From an uncultured Alphaproteobacteria bacterium (GTDB lineage Bacteria; Pseudomonadota; Alphaproteobacteria; Puniceispirillales; UBA1172): DNA of 64,000 nt. The DNA lies in NCBI GenBank assembly GCA_958431225.1, contig OY288107.1:62001-126000 (forward strand), written 5' to 3'. The position numbers and the translations under genes were made by a program. The notes beneath the pieces were generated by a model that was not told the origin of the DNA, did no database searches, and saw only the letters and a program-made list of their open reading frames with translations. How positions within the stretch are numbered: position 1 is the stretch's first letter; each line of letters opens with the position of its first letter. Below, in pieces: positions 37,358-46,127 of the stretch.

Positions 37358-38551
37358 TCATGCCTGCATAAATTCATCCCATTTTTTAATCAGATATTCA
37401 TATTCATCGGGCCATTGGTGCCAGTATTTTACTTGTTTTGCGCGGGTTTCTAGCGCACCGCCATCACGGACATCGCCCTCAACTATGCCACGATAAGGCG
37501 CACCCACCCACGGCTTGCCTGCATACCAGAAATCATATTTTTCCTTGGGCAGAACATCTTTGATGGTGGTGGTGGGGGAATAATAGCCCTGTTCGGTGAT
37601 GCCGACACCCGCCGCGCCCGATAGCCAATAATCCGCATACGCCAGCACCGCATCGCTATTAGGCGTGGCGCGCAGTTTTGTGATGCCTATCGCCCAGCCA
37701 CGATAGCCCTCACGCGGGACGGCGTAGGCGCACGGAATGCCTTGGGCTTTTACCGCTGTCACCGTTGGTTGCCACGCATCCGCTAGCACGATTTCGCCGC
37801 TTGCCAACAGACCTACTAACTCATCAAAATCGCCCCAGATAGCGCGGAATTGTCCCTCTTTCTTTTTGGCTATTAAGAATCTAGACGCCTCATCAATGGC
37901 GCGTTTGTCGGGGTTGCCGGGGTTCGGCACGTCTAGTAAGCCTAGCGCATTCATTGCCAAAATCGCCTCACCGAACGCCACTAGGGGATCAACATTTAGC
38001 CCCGTCTTGCCCCTCCAGCGTTTGTCAAAAAGCGCTGTCCAAGTGTTCGCGTCCTCGGCATCTACCAAATCCGCACGATAGCCTATGGAATCATAATTAT
38101 ACACGATTGGCACCATCCACAAGGTTGATTGCGCCTCGTCCGCCCAAATTTGCCCGGAAATCTGCGCCTCGGGTGCCATGCGCGGGTTGCGCTGTGTAAA
38201 AGTGTCGCGGATATGGTGCCAGTTTTTGAGGCGCGCCGTAGCAATCGGCGCAATCACCCCTGCCCTAGCCACGCCAGCAATGCGCTCGCCGTTGGTCTCC
38301 CAGCAATCAAAATCGCGCGAACCCGCCAATAATGTGGCTTGCGTCGGGGCGTAGAGCGCGGTTTTGCCATGCACCGCACCCACGCCTGAATCGCGTTTGA
38401 ATGCGTCAAGGATAGGTTTCTGCACCGTCACCCCTAAACCGATGGTGCGTAGTTTTTGGCTCGCCAAATGCCCGCCAGCCCATAAGGACGGCGTCATCAC
38501 CGCCACCGCACCGCCAGCAACAAATCCGCGCCGAGAAATTGATTTTATCAT
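37358..38551 (-). CDS. Tat-exported ABC-type solute-binding protein, PotD-like (397 aa)
   Basis: Periplasmic binding protein of the polyamine/quaternary-amine type, which hands substrate to an ABC transporter not encoded here. The start at 38551 is chosen over an upstream TTG because GGGGGTG lies 6 nt before it and the product then begins MIKSISRRGF, a Tat signal with the twin-arginine at 7-8. The mature part shows the PotD-like layout: WETNGERIAGVARAGVI, MVPIVYNYDSIGYR, TWTALFDKRWRGK, LLASGEIVLADAW, and YADYWLSG near the end. It lies 48 nt downstream of the MttB-family gene, which fits uptake of a methylated amine, though the substrate is not determined. Confidence 0.85.
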   Translation of the reverse strand: MIKSISRRGFVAGGAVAVMTPSLWAGGHLASQKLRTIGLGVTVQKPILDAFKRDSGVGAVHGKTALYAPTQATLLAGSRDFDCWETNGERIAGVARAGVIAPIATARLKNWHHIRDTFTQRNPRMAPEAQISGQIWADEAQSTLWMVPIVYNYDSIGYRADLVDAEDANTWTALFDKRWRGKTGLNVDPLVAFGEAILAMNALGLLDVPNPGNPDKRAIDEASRFLIAKKKEGQFRAIWGDFDELVGLLASGEIVLADAWQPTVTAVKAQGIPCAYAVPREGYRGWAIGITKLRATPNSDAVLAYADYWLSGAAGVGITEQGYYSPTTTIKDVLPKEKYDFWYAGKPWVGAPYRGIVEGDVRDGGALETRAKQVKYWHQWPDEYEYLIKKWDEFMQA

Positions 38552-38599
38552 AGGCTTCACCCCCAAAAATGATGATGCGTATTATCGCCCAAAGCGCCG

Positions 38600-39742
38600 T
38601 TAGATCAAAGTGATATTTTCCAAAAACGCGCTTTCGCGGGTGAATTTTTGCATATCGGCACAGCGTCCGCTTTCCAGCCAGCCAGCGCTGTGCATAACAA
38701 TATCCGCCCCGCCCATGACCGCCGAAAGCGTAGCATGCCCGCCCTCATACCCCGCCTGCGCATCATCGGTTTTAGCAGAAGTAACCCCCCCATCCCCCCG
38801 CGCCGGAACGTTGAGACGGCGCGCCAGCTGCATCCCAATCATCTGCACCTGATTAGCCAGCGGATTGCCGAAAATAGGCACCATATACTGCATAGAAAAC
38901 GGCATAGCATAAAGCCCAAAAACCGCCGGACTCCCCGCCCCGAAACTCTGCGTCAACGCCAATCCGATGAGGATTTCCGCATAACCCTGCGCTAGCGTTT
39001 CCATGATGCTAAGCGGGCTAGTTGCGCCCATCATCATATACGAGGTAATGATGCACCCTTCCCCCCGCGAGGCGGCGGCGTGTAGGCACTCCAAAGGGTT
39101 TTGTTTATAGCGCAAAGGCGGGGTGGAATTGATGAGGTGGAGCAGGTTGCAGGTGGCGGGGTGCGGTGGCGGACGCCCGAGCAGGTCAATCACCTCATGC
39201 GTTGCAGTCGGCGAAAACACCGTGCCCATGAAAGGTTTGTCGGAAAGATTTAAGTGTGCTTCCGCCATTTTGATGTGGCGGACGGGTTCAGGGATTTCAT
39301 GGACAAAACACGTAAGAAAACCCGTAGTGCCAAGGGCGGGGGCAGCATCAGAGAGGCGGATAAATTCCTCATATTCGGCGATGGTGGCGCGTTCAATAAT
39401 CTCACCATTGAGGCGTTTGACCTTAGGAGGACCATAAACCGGCGCGAAAACAGGCGGGGCGTTGATGCCGACGTTGAGGTGGGTGTCGGGGGTGCGCCCA
39501 TGCCATGTGAAAGTCTGCGGGATTTTATCGCGGATGAATTCACGGATGCGCGCGCCCGAAATATGCACACGCGCGCCTTTGATGGTGGCGCCCAGATTGC
39601 GTAGAGCCTCAAGGCTCGGGGGGTGGTGTTCTATGGCTACGCCGACCTCGTGGAGGATGGTGTCGGCTAGGGATTCTATGCGCGATAGGGTGGCGGCGGG
39701 GGCTAGGTTGTAGGGGGGTGTTGGTTTTTCCGCCTGCGCCAT
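38600..39742 (-). CDS. MttB-family methyltransferase, C-terminally short (380 aa)
   Basis: Homologue of corrinoid-dependent trimethylamine/glycine-betaine methyltransferases, of the non-pyrrolysine group since no in-frame UAG is present. Family landmarks seen: the start of the barrel with ILHEVGVAIEH, FTWHGR, the central PATCNLLHLINSTPPLRY, and GGVTSAKTDDAQAGYEGG then HSAGWLESG. The usual length is close to 480-520 residues; this protein stops soon after LESG with ENITLI, so roughly 90-100 C-terminal residues are missing and no other frame restores them. The start at 39742 (ATG behind AGGGGGG) is preferred to a GTG at 39784 that overlaps the Sel1 gene. It may be a reduced enzyme or a decaying gene. 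Confidence 0.8.
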   Translation of the reverse strand: MAQAEKPTPPYNLAPAATLSRIESLADTILHEVGVAIEHHPPSLEALRNLGATIKGARVHISGARIREFIRDKIPQTFTWHGRTPDTHLNVGINAPPVFAPVYGPPKVKRLNGEIIERATIAEYEEFIRLSDAAPALGTTGFLTCFVHEIPEPVRHIKMAEAHLNLSDKPFMGTVFSPTATHEVIDLLGRPPPHPATCNLLHLINSTPPLRYKQNPLECLHAAASRGEGCIITSYMMMGATSPLSIMETLAQGYAEILIGLALTQSFGAGSPAVFGLYAMPFSMQYMVPIFGNPLANQVQMIGMQLARRLNVPARGDGGVTSAKTDDAQAGYEGGHATLSAVMGGADIVMHSAGWLESGRCADMQKFTRESAFLENITLI

Positions 39743-39758
39743 GCGCCCCCCTGCCCCT

Positions 39759-40712
39759 TTAACAGCCTTCGTAGTTTTGCGCACGGCATTCCTTCGCCAT
39801 TTTTTCGGCTTCGGCGATTTGTTCTGGAGTCATGCGCTTTGCCGCCACATTGTGGTTTTCTTTTGCTGTTTCACTTCCTTGATCAGCGGCTAAACTATAC
39901 CACATATAGCTAAAGACTTTATTCCGTGGAATCCCCAAACCATAATAATACATATATCCCAGATTATTTTGAGCGGTAGCATGCCCCGCCTCAGCCGCGA
40001 GGCGATACCATTTCACCGCTTCCTCATAATTCTGATCAACGCCTCTACCTCTATCATACATCCACCCCAGATTGCTTTGGGCAACAACATGCTCCGCCTT
40101 AGCCGCGAGGTGATACCATTTCATCGCTTCCTCATAATTCTTAACAACACCTCTGCCATTTTCATACATCCACCCCAGATTATTTTGAGCATCGGCATCA
40201 CTCGTTTCAGCCGCGAGGCGATACGCTTTAACTGCAAGCTTATAACGACTCTCCGCTTCCTCATTATTTTGCGGAACACCCCTACCAGTTTCATACATCA
40301 CCCCCAAGGCGGTTTGGGCTTTGGCATCCCCCGCATCAGCCGCTTGGCGATACCATTTTATCGCTTTCGTATAATCCTGATCAACACCTCTACCAGTTTC
40401 ATATATCACCCCCAAGGCGGTTTGGGCTTTGGCATCCCCCGCATCAGCCGCTTGGCGATACCATTTTATCGCTTTCGTATAATCATGAGCAACACCTCTA
40501 CCAGTTTCATATATCACCCCCAAGGCGGTTTGGGCCGTAGCATTCCCCGCTTTCGCTAGGGGGGCAAGTTCGGTAAAAGCGATGCCGTAGTTGCCAGCAT
40601 TATAAGCATCTAGCCCTTTTTGTAAATCTCCCGCCAATGCGGCACTCGCCAGCATCGCCGCCAGCATCGCCGCCAGCAACCCGCCCAAAAACTTCTTTCT
40701 TACCTGCTTCAT
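39759..40712 (-). CDS. Secreted Sel1-repeat protein (317 aa)
   Basis: Solenoid of about six Sel1-like repeats (TPR-related helical pairs such as DAKAQTALGVIYETGRGV), which normally serve protein-protein contacts. The start at 40712 (AAGGA 8 nt upstream) gives a clear signal peptide (MKQVRKKFLGGLLAAMLAA, cleavage near ALAG), so it is periplasmic or secreted; the longer frame to 40784 would hide this signal. Units 1-3 are almost identical, which shows recent repeat expansion. The C-terminus ends RAQNYEGC, an ending shared with relics elsewhere in the window. Second gene of the hydrolase-Sel1-MttB-binding-protein cluster. Confidence 0.85.
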   Translation of the reverse strand: MKQVRKKFLGGLLAAMLAAMLASAALAGDLQKGLDAYNAGNYGIAFTELAPLAKAGNATAQTALGVIYETGRGVAHDYTKAIKWYRQAADAGDAKAQTALGVIYETGRGVDQDYTKAIKWYRQAADAGDAKAQTALGVMYETGRGVPQNNEEAESRYKLAVKAYRLAAETSDADAQNNLGWMYENGRGVVKNYEEAMKWYHLAAKAEHVVAQSNLGWMYDRGRGVDQNYEEAVKWYRLAAEAGHATAQNNLGYMYYYGLGIPRNKVFSYMWYSLAADQGSETAKENHNVAAKRMTPEQIAEAEKMAKECRAQNYEGC

Positions 40713-40773
40713 GTGATTTTCCTTCAATAAATATTCTCTTACCCTAGCATGCATTTTATTTTGAGGCAACTTC

Positions 40774-42162
40774 TCATTTTGCACTTTTCACCACTTTGCT
40801 ACCTTCGACAATTATGGAAAAAACATCTGCAGGATCAGGGTTGTGAGCCTTTAGAGGATTTTCAATTATTCCTAAATAGGTGCCAGCATTTGAAATAAGA
40901 ACATTATACAGTTGGAATCCATCAGGGTGGAGGTTAAAATGATCATGCGTCAAGCGATAGCTAAGAAGGTCGTTTGGGTCTGATATTGCAATCACTTGGA
41001 TATTTTTCATACTTTTTTCTTTTGCCCTGCCTTCTCTGTGTTCGCGAGCTTCATTCAGGAGATATCCAAAAGAATCAGTTGCTTTTGCTTGGTGCAAAAG
41101 AGGAATTTGATTGGTATCTAGGAAAATAGAAGAAATATTAAAAAAATGTTCTTCTACAAAAGAAGTACAACGTGCATCCCAACTTAAACCCAAAAATGGA
41201 TTCCAATCAAAACTCCAAGGCGAATCAGAATATTGTGATGCTATACTTGGTGGTGTCCACGTATCACATCGATGCACAGGTTGATTCTTCTCGGTAGATG
41301 GTTTTTTAAATTCTTCAATCAACGTGGCAACCGCATCAACAAAAATCACCGATCCAAGGCTTTCGGACACCAGAACAATCGGATCTTTGTTATTGTCACG
41401 GTTATGGCATACCTTTGAATCATCGTTTATCTGGCCACCAAACGCGTCACAGACGGCTTGCTTCATGCCTTGACGAATATCATTACCTCTTTGCCCAAGA
41501 TATACCACCGGATCCATGAGGCAGCTATTTACAAATTCCTTTCGCAATCTATTATTCAGGTATGCACGTTTGGGAGAATTATATTTGGGCATACCCTTTT
41601 TATCTACGGGTTCATAACCTTCCTGGTAATTCTCATATTTCAGTTTCGCACGAGACTTATCAACTGCATGTCCCCAAATCAGAAAATGAGCTTCAATTTC
41701 TCCTTCGTTCGTATCATATGTGGCCATTTTAGTGGATACAATCATTTCATTGTTAACTTTGTATATTTTTCCTTTTTTCACATCTGTCCGGTCGATGCCT
41801 AACGCATCAGACAGTGCATTTGAGCGTCTCTGAGCCCATTCCAATTCCTGCTGCTTTATGCCTAACAGTGCATTAAATATTTTATCCAGTGCATTTTGGT
41901 GTTCCTGGGGCGATTCCGAGCCATGGTTATGTGAACACATCCCATGGGTAAATATCATTCGAAGTTTACCATCTTCCGAATTGGTAAACGTTTCCATAAC
42001 GTCCTTGACGCCGTCAAAGACAATTTCATCTTCAATATCTCCCACTCTATCTACAGGATGTTCTGCCACAGGTTGCGGATAAGGGCGCGTAGAAGCAACA
42101 AGTAGCGTGCAAGCGACAAATAGCAATATAACTATTAAAATTGCGATGTGTAAGAATTTCAT
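40774..42162 (-). CDS. Membrane-anchored alpha/beta-hydrolase-like protein (462 aa)
   Basis: N-terminal hydrophobic anchor (residues 3-24, IAILIVILLFVACTLLVAS); Cys18 sits in a weak lipobox, so it could be a lipoprotein or a single-pass membrane protein facing the periplasm. Fold evidence: IFTHGM (HG at 73-74, oxyanion-hole type), nucleophile elbow VSESLGS with Ser268, a later ISDPNDLLSY as acid candidate, and HDHFNLHPDGF as histidine candidate. This suggests an esterase/lipase-like enzyme, but the SESLG elbow is not the strict GxSxG. Several cysteine pairs suggest an oxidising compartment. It heads the cluster that continues with a Sel1 protein 61 nt downstream. No specific family is named. 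Confidence 0.7.
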   Translation of the reverse strand: MKFLHIAILIVILLFVACTLLVASTRPYPQPVAEHPVDRVGDIEDEIVFDGVKDVMETFTNSEDGKLRMIFTHGMCSHNHGSESPQEHQNALDKIFNALLGIKQQELEWAQRRSNALSDALGIDRTDVKKGKIYKVNNEMIVSTKMATYDTNEGEIEAHFLIWGHAVDKSRAKLKYENYQEGYEPVDKKGMPKYNSPKRAYLNNRLRKEFVNSCLMDPVVYLGQRGNDIRQGMKQAVCDAFGGQINDDSKVCHNRDNNKDPIVLVSESLGSVIFVDAVATLIEEFKKPSTEKNQPVHRCDTWTPPSIASQYSDSPWSFDWNPFLGLSWDARCTSFVEEHFFNISSIFLDTNQIPLLHQAKATDSFGYLLNEAREHREGRAKEKSMKNIQVIAISDPNDLLSYRLTHDHFNLHPDGFQLYNVLISNAGTYLGIIENPLKAHNPDPADVFSIIVEGSKVVKSAK

Positions 42163-42456
42163 CTGTTATCCTCCCACATAGAACCAGTTTTTTACCCAAA
42201 AAATAGCATTGTCAACAAAAAGAATCTGCTACTTGCCCTTATTGAACCAATCGTTTTCCTGGCTCATCCTCTTTCTCCACAATAGCCACCTTTCCTCGCA
42301 ACCATACCAAGTCCTCAAAGCCACGGCATCCGCCCGTTTCTGCAAACCGTGCAGAAATTCGCTAGCTTGTGAGGCTTTAATGGTGGCGCGGAATATTGCT
42401 TTTTGCAACACTTTTTTTAATTTTTTTGGGAACTATATACAATGTTAGCCAACATC
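42163..42456. other. Intergenic stretch with a doubtful 60-codon frame
   Basis: This stretch has no well-supported gene. A minus-strand frame at 42229-42411 would encode a Trp-rich 60-residue peptide (ATIKASQASEFLHG, GCEERWLLWRKR). It lacks a good ribosome site and any recognised domain. AT-rich runs (TTTTTTTAATTTTTTTGGG near 42411-42431) precede it. It could be a gene relic. Confidence 0.3.
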
Positions 42457-42846
42457 TCATCTCCATGCGCATTTGAATTCCTTAACGGCATCATAACTAT
42501 CAACCGCTAATAGCGTGTCGTCAGTAGATGGGCAGCCGATTCCTGCCCATGCGCTGTCTTCTCTTTCGTGTATAATAATTGACTCTCCCATCTTTACCAC
42601 CTGCTCGTATGGTGTGTTGGGTTCGCGGTAGTAAAAGTATTTTACTCTCCAAGATTCCTTACAAGTATTTGTCCATTTGGTTACTACGTGCTTGCCGTCT
42701 TCAAAGCCCCAATCTTTATCCGCACAATCGCCAAAGCTTGGTCGGTCAAATGCCGTAGCGGGTTGCGACAAATTAGCCAATACTAGCAGGGCTATTCCTG
42801 CTAATATCAGCATAAGATAGGCGTTCTTTTTGATTGTGTTCGTCAT
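42457..42846 (-). CDS. Small secreted hypothetical protein (129 aa)
   Basis: Not recognised. Clear signal peptide (residues 1-32: KKNAYLMLILAGIALLVLA, cleavage near ATAF). The mature part of about 97 residues has four cysteines (GDCADKDWGF, NTCKESW, IGCPSTDD, FKCAWR) that could form two disulfides. ATG behind GGAGGAAAG. Neighbours on both sides are secreted or membrane proteins of the same strand, but gaps of about 270-290 bp suggest its own transcript. Confidence 0.75.
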   Translation of the reverse strand: MTNTIKKNAYLMLILAGIALLVLANLSQPATAFDRPSFGDCADKDWGFEDGKHVVTKWTNTCKESWRVKYFYYREPNTPYEQVVKMGESIIIHEREDSAWAGIGCPSTDDTLLAVDSYDAVKEFKCAWR

Positions 42847-43118
42847 GGTCTTTCCTCCATTGGTAAGTTGATTGTTTCATGGTCATATACGCAAATTCCC
42901 TTATTCAAGCAAGGGGCGGATATGGGTTTCAAAGTGCGCTATCAATGGCTTGCGGTCTCTAACATTACTCCATAGCAATAGGTGTTATTCTATGCCTAGA
43001 ATCCAGTTTTTTACCTGTTTCATGTTCTTCCTCTCCATAAATAAATTTCCACCCCCCTTTAAAATACATTTTGCTTTCCTGCAATATCTTTTTTTTTAGA
43101 CGCACGATGCGCAATCCT

Positions 43119-44705
43119 TCAATTCACGATGGGTCTCAATTCACTGCCTTCAGCGACGCCTTTCCATTCATTCGCTTCTGCATCATTCTGTTTGATGCCC
43201 CGGCGCTTGTTGTTAATCACCCCCAGATTGTGTTCGGCGGTCCAGTGCCCCTTTTTAGCCGCGAGACGAAGCCATTTCTCTGCTTCCATTAAATCCTGCT
43301 CAACGCCTTCGCCTAAATAATACATTTTTGCTAAATCGACTTGGGCTAATTTATGCCCTTTTTTAGCCGCGAGGCGATACCATTTTGCCGCTTTTACAGG
43401 ATCCTGCTCAACACCATAACTTTTACCAAAGTCACTATAATAATATCGCCCCAGACGATATTGAGCATCAGCTTCCCCCTGTTCAGCCGCGCGGTGAAAC
43501 CACTTCATCGCTTTCCTATCGCTCCAATGAACGCCATCGCCCTCAAAATATATCCTCCCCAGATTGGATTGAGCCTCAGCATCCCCCGCCTCCGCCGCAC
43601 GGTGTAATGAAGCTATTTTGCGCGTTTTATTCAACCTAGATTGGGCGACACTATCCCCCTGTTCTGCCGCGAGGCGATACCATTTTTCTGCTTCCACAAA
43701 ATCCTGCTCAACGCCGCCCCAGCCATTAAGATACATCTGCCCTAGATTGTATTGAGCCTCAGCATCCCCCGATTCTGCCGCGCGTTGTGTTGAGACCAAC
43801 TCCGCAATTCGTTCCAGTGCGTATGGGGCGTCGAGATGCCCCGCATCAGCCGCGCGGCGATACCATTGCACCGCTTCTGCTTTATCCTTTTCCACGCCCC
43901 AACCATAATCATACATCCTCCCCAGCCTGTATTGGGCGTGGGCATCCCCCGATTCTGCCGCGCGGCGATATCCCTCAACCGCTAGGCGATACCATTTATC
44001 TGCTTCCGCATCATCCTCTTCAACGCCTAAGCCATAATCATACATCTCCCCCAGCCAGAGTTGAGCATAGGCATCCCCGCCCTCTGCCAAAAGGCGATAC
44101 CATTTCGCCGCTTCCGCTTTATCCTTATCAACGCCTTTACCATTTTCATACATCCTCCCCAGCCTGTATTGGGCGTCGGTATTCCCCGCCTCTGCCGCGC
44201 GGCGATACCCCTCAACTGCTAGGCTATACCATTTTGCCGATTCCGCTTCATCCTCTTCAACGCTCCAGCCATTAAGATACATCCCCCCTAGATCGTATTG
44301 GGCTTCGGTATGCCCGCCCTCTGCCGCGAGACGATACCATTTTTCTGCTTCTGCATCATCCTCTTCCACACCTTTGCCCTGCCAATGCATCCACCCCAGC
44401 CTGTATTGGGCTTCGGCATCCCCCGCCTCTGCCATGGGGCGAATCTTCTCAGCCGCGAGACGATACCATTTATCCGCTTCCGCATTGTCCTCCTCAACGC
44501 CTGTGCCCCAATCATACATATCCCCCAGCCTGTATTGGGCTTCGGCATTCCCGCCTTCTGCTAAGGGAGTAAGTTCGGCGAGGGCGGTGGCGTAGTCCTT
44601 ATCATTATAGGCATCTATCCCCTTCTGCAAATCCGCCGCCGATGCCGTGGCGGTTAGTATTACCGCTAGTGCCACGCCCAAAAGCCAGTTTTTTATTTGT
44701 TTCAT
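43119..44705 (-). CDS. Secreted Sel1-repeat protein (528 aa)
   Basis: Signal peptide MKQIKNWLLGVALAVILTA with cleavage near ASAAD, then about ten clear Sel1-like repeats (DAEAQYRLGDMYDWGTGVEE type) plus two degenerate ones. The charged insert between repeats is rich in Glu/Asp. The ATG is preceded by GGAGGCGATGAG. The upstream region contains a GAATATGTGATTGCGGAGGG stretch resembling that before the Sel1 gene at 57091 and the peroxiredoxin at 54187, a possible shared promoter. Such proteins usually act as periplasmic scaffolds or in host interaction; no specific partner is evident. Confidence 0.85.
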   Translation of the reverse strand: MKQIKNWLLGVALAVILTATASAADLQKGIDAYNDKDYATALAELTPLAEGGNAEAQYRLGDMYDWGTGVEEDNAEADKWYRLAAEKIRPMAEAGDAEAQYRLGWMHWQGKGVEEDDAEAEKWYRLAAEGGHTEAQYDLGGMYLNGWSVEEDEAESAKWYSLAVEGYRRAAEAGNTDAQYRLGRMYENGKGVDKDKAEAAKWYRLLAEGGDAYAQLWLGEMYDYGLGVEEDDAEADKWYRLAVEGYRRAAESGDAHAQYRLGRMYDYGWGVEKDKAEAVQWYRRAADAGHLDAPYALERIAELVSTQRAAESGDAEAQYNLGQMYLNGWGGVEQDFVEAEKWYRLAAEQGDSVAQSRLNKTRKIASLHRAAEAGDAEAQSNLGRIYFEGDGVHWSDRKAMKWFHRAAEQGEADAQYRLGRYYYSDFGKSYGVEQDPVKAAKWYRLAAKKGHKLAQVDLAKMYYLGEGVEQDLMEAEKWLRLAAKKGHWTAEHNLGVINNKRRGIKQNDAEANEWKGVAEGSELRPIVN

Positions 44706-44870
44706 CTCATCGCCTCCTTAAATCACAACCCACCTTACCGCAAACCCACCCCCTCCGCAATCACATATTCTGCCCCCACCCTACGCATTTGGAACCAAAA
44801 ATGACGCATTTTAGACATTCCGCCCCTTAATTCACTGCCACAGTTTCTGCATAACCGATGGAGGCTTATT

Positions 44871-46127
44871 ATGACTGCATTTTCGCTTGCTGTTGTTTTT
44901 GTTTTTACTGGTTTTATTGGGGTTAGCTATGGGTTTGGGATTTATCTCTTTGCTAGTTTGGCGCCGGCTATGCGGGGGGAGTTGGGGTTTTCTTATGGGG
45001 ATATGGGGGTGATTACTTCGCTCGCGCAGATTAGTTTTTTGGGATTTGCGCTTTTGAGTGGGTTTTTGACCGCGCGTATGAATTCTGTTAGTCTCATGTT
45101 GAGTGCTATTGGGATTTGTGCGGCGGCGCTTTGGGTGACCTCGATTGCTTCGGCGGTTTGGGTTATGGCGGTTGCGCTTATTGCGCTTGCTGGGACGGCT
45201 TCGGCGGTTTGGACGCCTATGGTGGAAGCCACGCAACGCTTTATCCCGCCTCAGCATCACGGGCGCGCTTTGGGGCTTATGTCTTCAGGGACGGCTTATG
45301 GCGTGTTTATTAATGGGATGATTATCCAATTTTTCCTTGATGATTATGGTTGGAGATTTATTTGGCTGGCTAGTTTTATACTGACCGCTTGCCTTTGGGT
45401 CGGGGCTTGGGTGTTGTTTTTTAGGACGCGGAGGAGAGCGCAGACAGGGACGCGACAAGAGGCGCAGACGGAGGCGCAGTCAGGTGCGGTGGCGGACACG
45501 GCGGGCGTGGGCGCGGAGGCGCATCCCGCTAATCCGCACGGGTTTAACGCCCCGCGCCGCCTTGCTATACTTGTTATAGTTAGTATGTTTTTTCATGGGT
45601 TTGCTTGTGTGCCGTTTCAGAATTATTTTTCCTCGTTTCTGGTCGCGGAATATGGCTATCGCGTGGTGGAAACGGCTACGGCTTGGAAAATTATTGGTGT
45701 TGTTGGGATGTTTAGCGGGTTTCTTATGGGCTGGCTGGGGGATAGGATTACCATTCGCTGGTCGTTGATGATTAGTCTCATTTTGCTTCTTATTTCTACT
45801 CTCATGTTGATTGTTGGCTTGGCGCAGGGTTATTGGATTTGGTTGATAGCTATTTGCTTTGGTATGGCGTTTTATCCAATTTTTGGACTTGTTCCGGCGT
45901 TTATTGCGCGTAATTTTTCTGGGGCGCGGGCTTCGCGTATTTTTGGTTTGGGTAATGTTGGGCTTGGCATTGGTGCGGCGTTGGGGAATGTTGTTGGCGG
46001 TGCGCTCAAAGCCTCAACGGGCAGTTTTGTTAGTAGCTACACGCTATTCCTCGGCGCCGCGCTGGTGGGCTGTGTTTTGTGCTTGTATCTAAATGATATC
46101 AAAACCCACGGCGCCATCGCCGCCTAG
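44871..46127 (+). CDS. Major facilitator superfamily transporter (418 aa)
   Basis: Inner-membrane secondary transporter. About twelve hydrophobic helices in two halves, split by a hydrophilic loop (residues about 185-222, RTRRRAQTGTRQEAQTEAQS) with repeated Arg/Gln/Ala. Loop motifs between helices 2-3 (GFLTARMNS) and the second half (MGWLGDRITIRW) fit the MFS G-x-x-x-D-R pattern. The GRALGLMSSG segment resembles the monocarboxylate/oxalate-formate group. Start behind GGAGGC. Its last 39 bases overlap, antisense, the end of the RTX gene at 46089. Substrate unknown. Confidence 0.83.
   Translation: MTAFSLAVVFVFTGFIGVSYGFGIYLFASLAPAMRGELGFSYGDMGVITSLAQISFLGFALLSGFLTARMNSVSLMLSAIGICAAALWVTSIASAVWVMAVALIALAGTASAVWTPMVEATQRFIPPQHHGRALGLMSSGTAYGVFINGMIIQFFLDDYGWRFIWLASFILTACLWVGAWVLFFRTRRRAQTGTRQEAQTEAQSGAVADTAGVGAEAHPANPHGFNAPRRLAILVIVSMFFHGFACVPFQNYFSSFLVAEYGYRVVETATAWKIIGVVGMFSGFLMGWLGDRITIRWSLMISLILLLISTLMLIVGLAQGYWIWLIAICFGMAFYPIFGLVPAFIARNFSGARASRIFGLGNVGLGIGAALGNVVGGALKASTGSFVSSYTLFLGAALVGCVLCLYLNDIKTHGAIAA

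Noticed and set aside
39743..39784. GTG start for the MttB-family gene
   Set aside because: It overlaps the Sel1 gene end and has no ribosome site, whereas the ATG at 39742 follows AGGGGGG.
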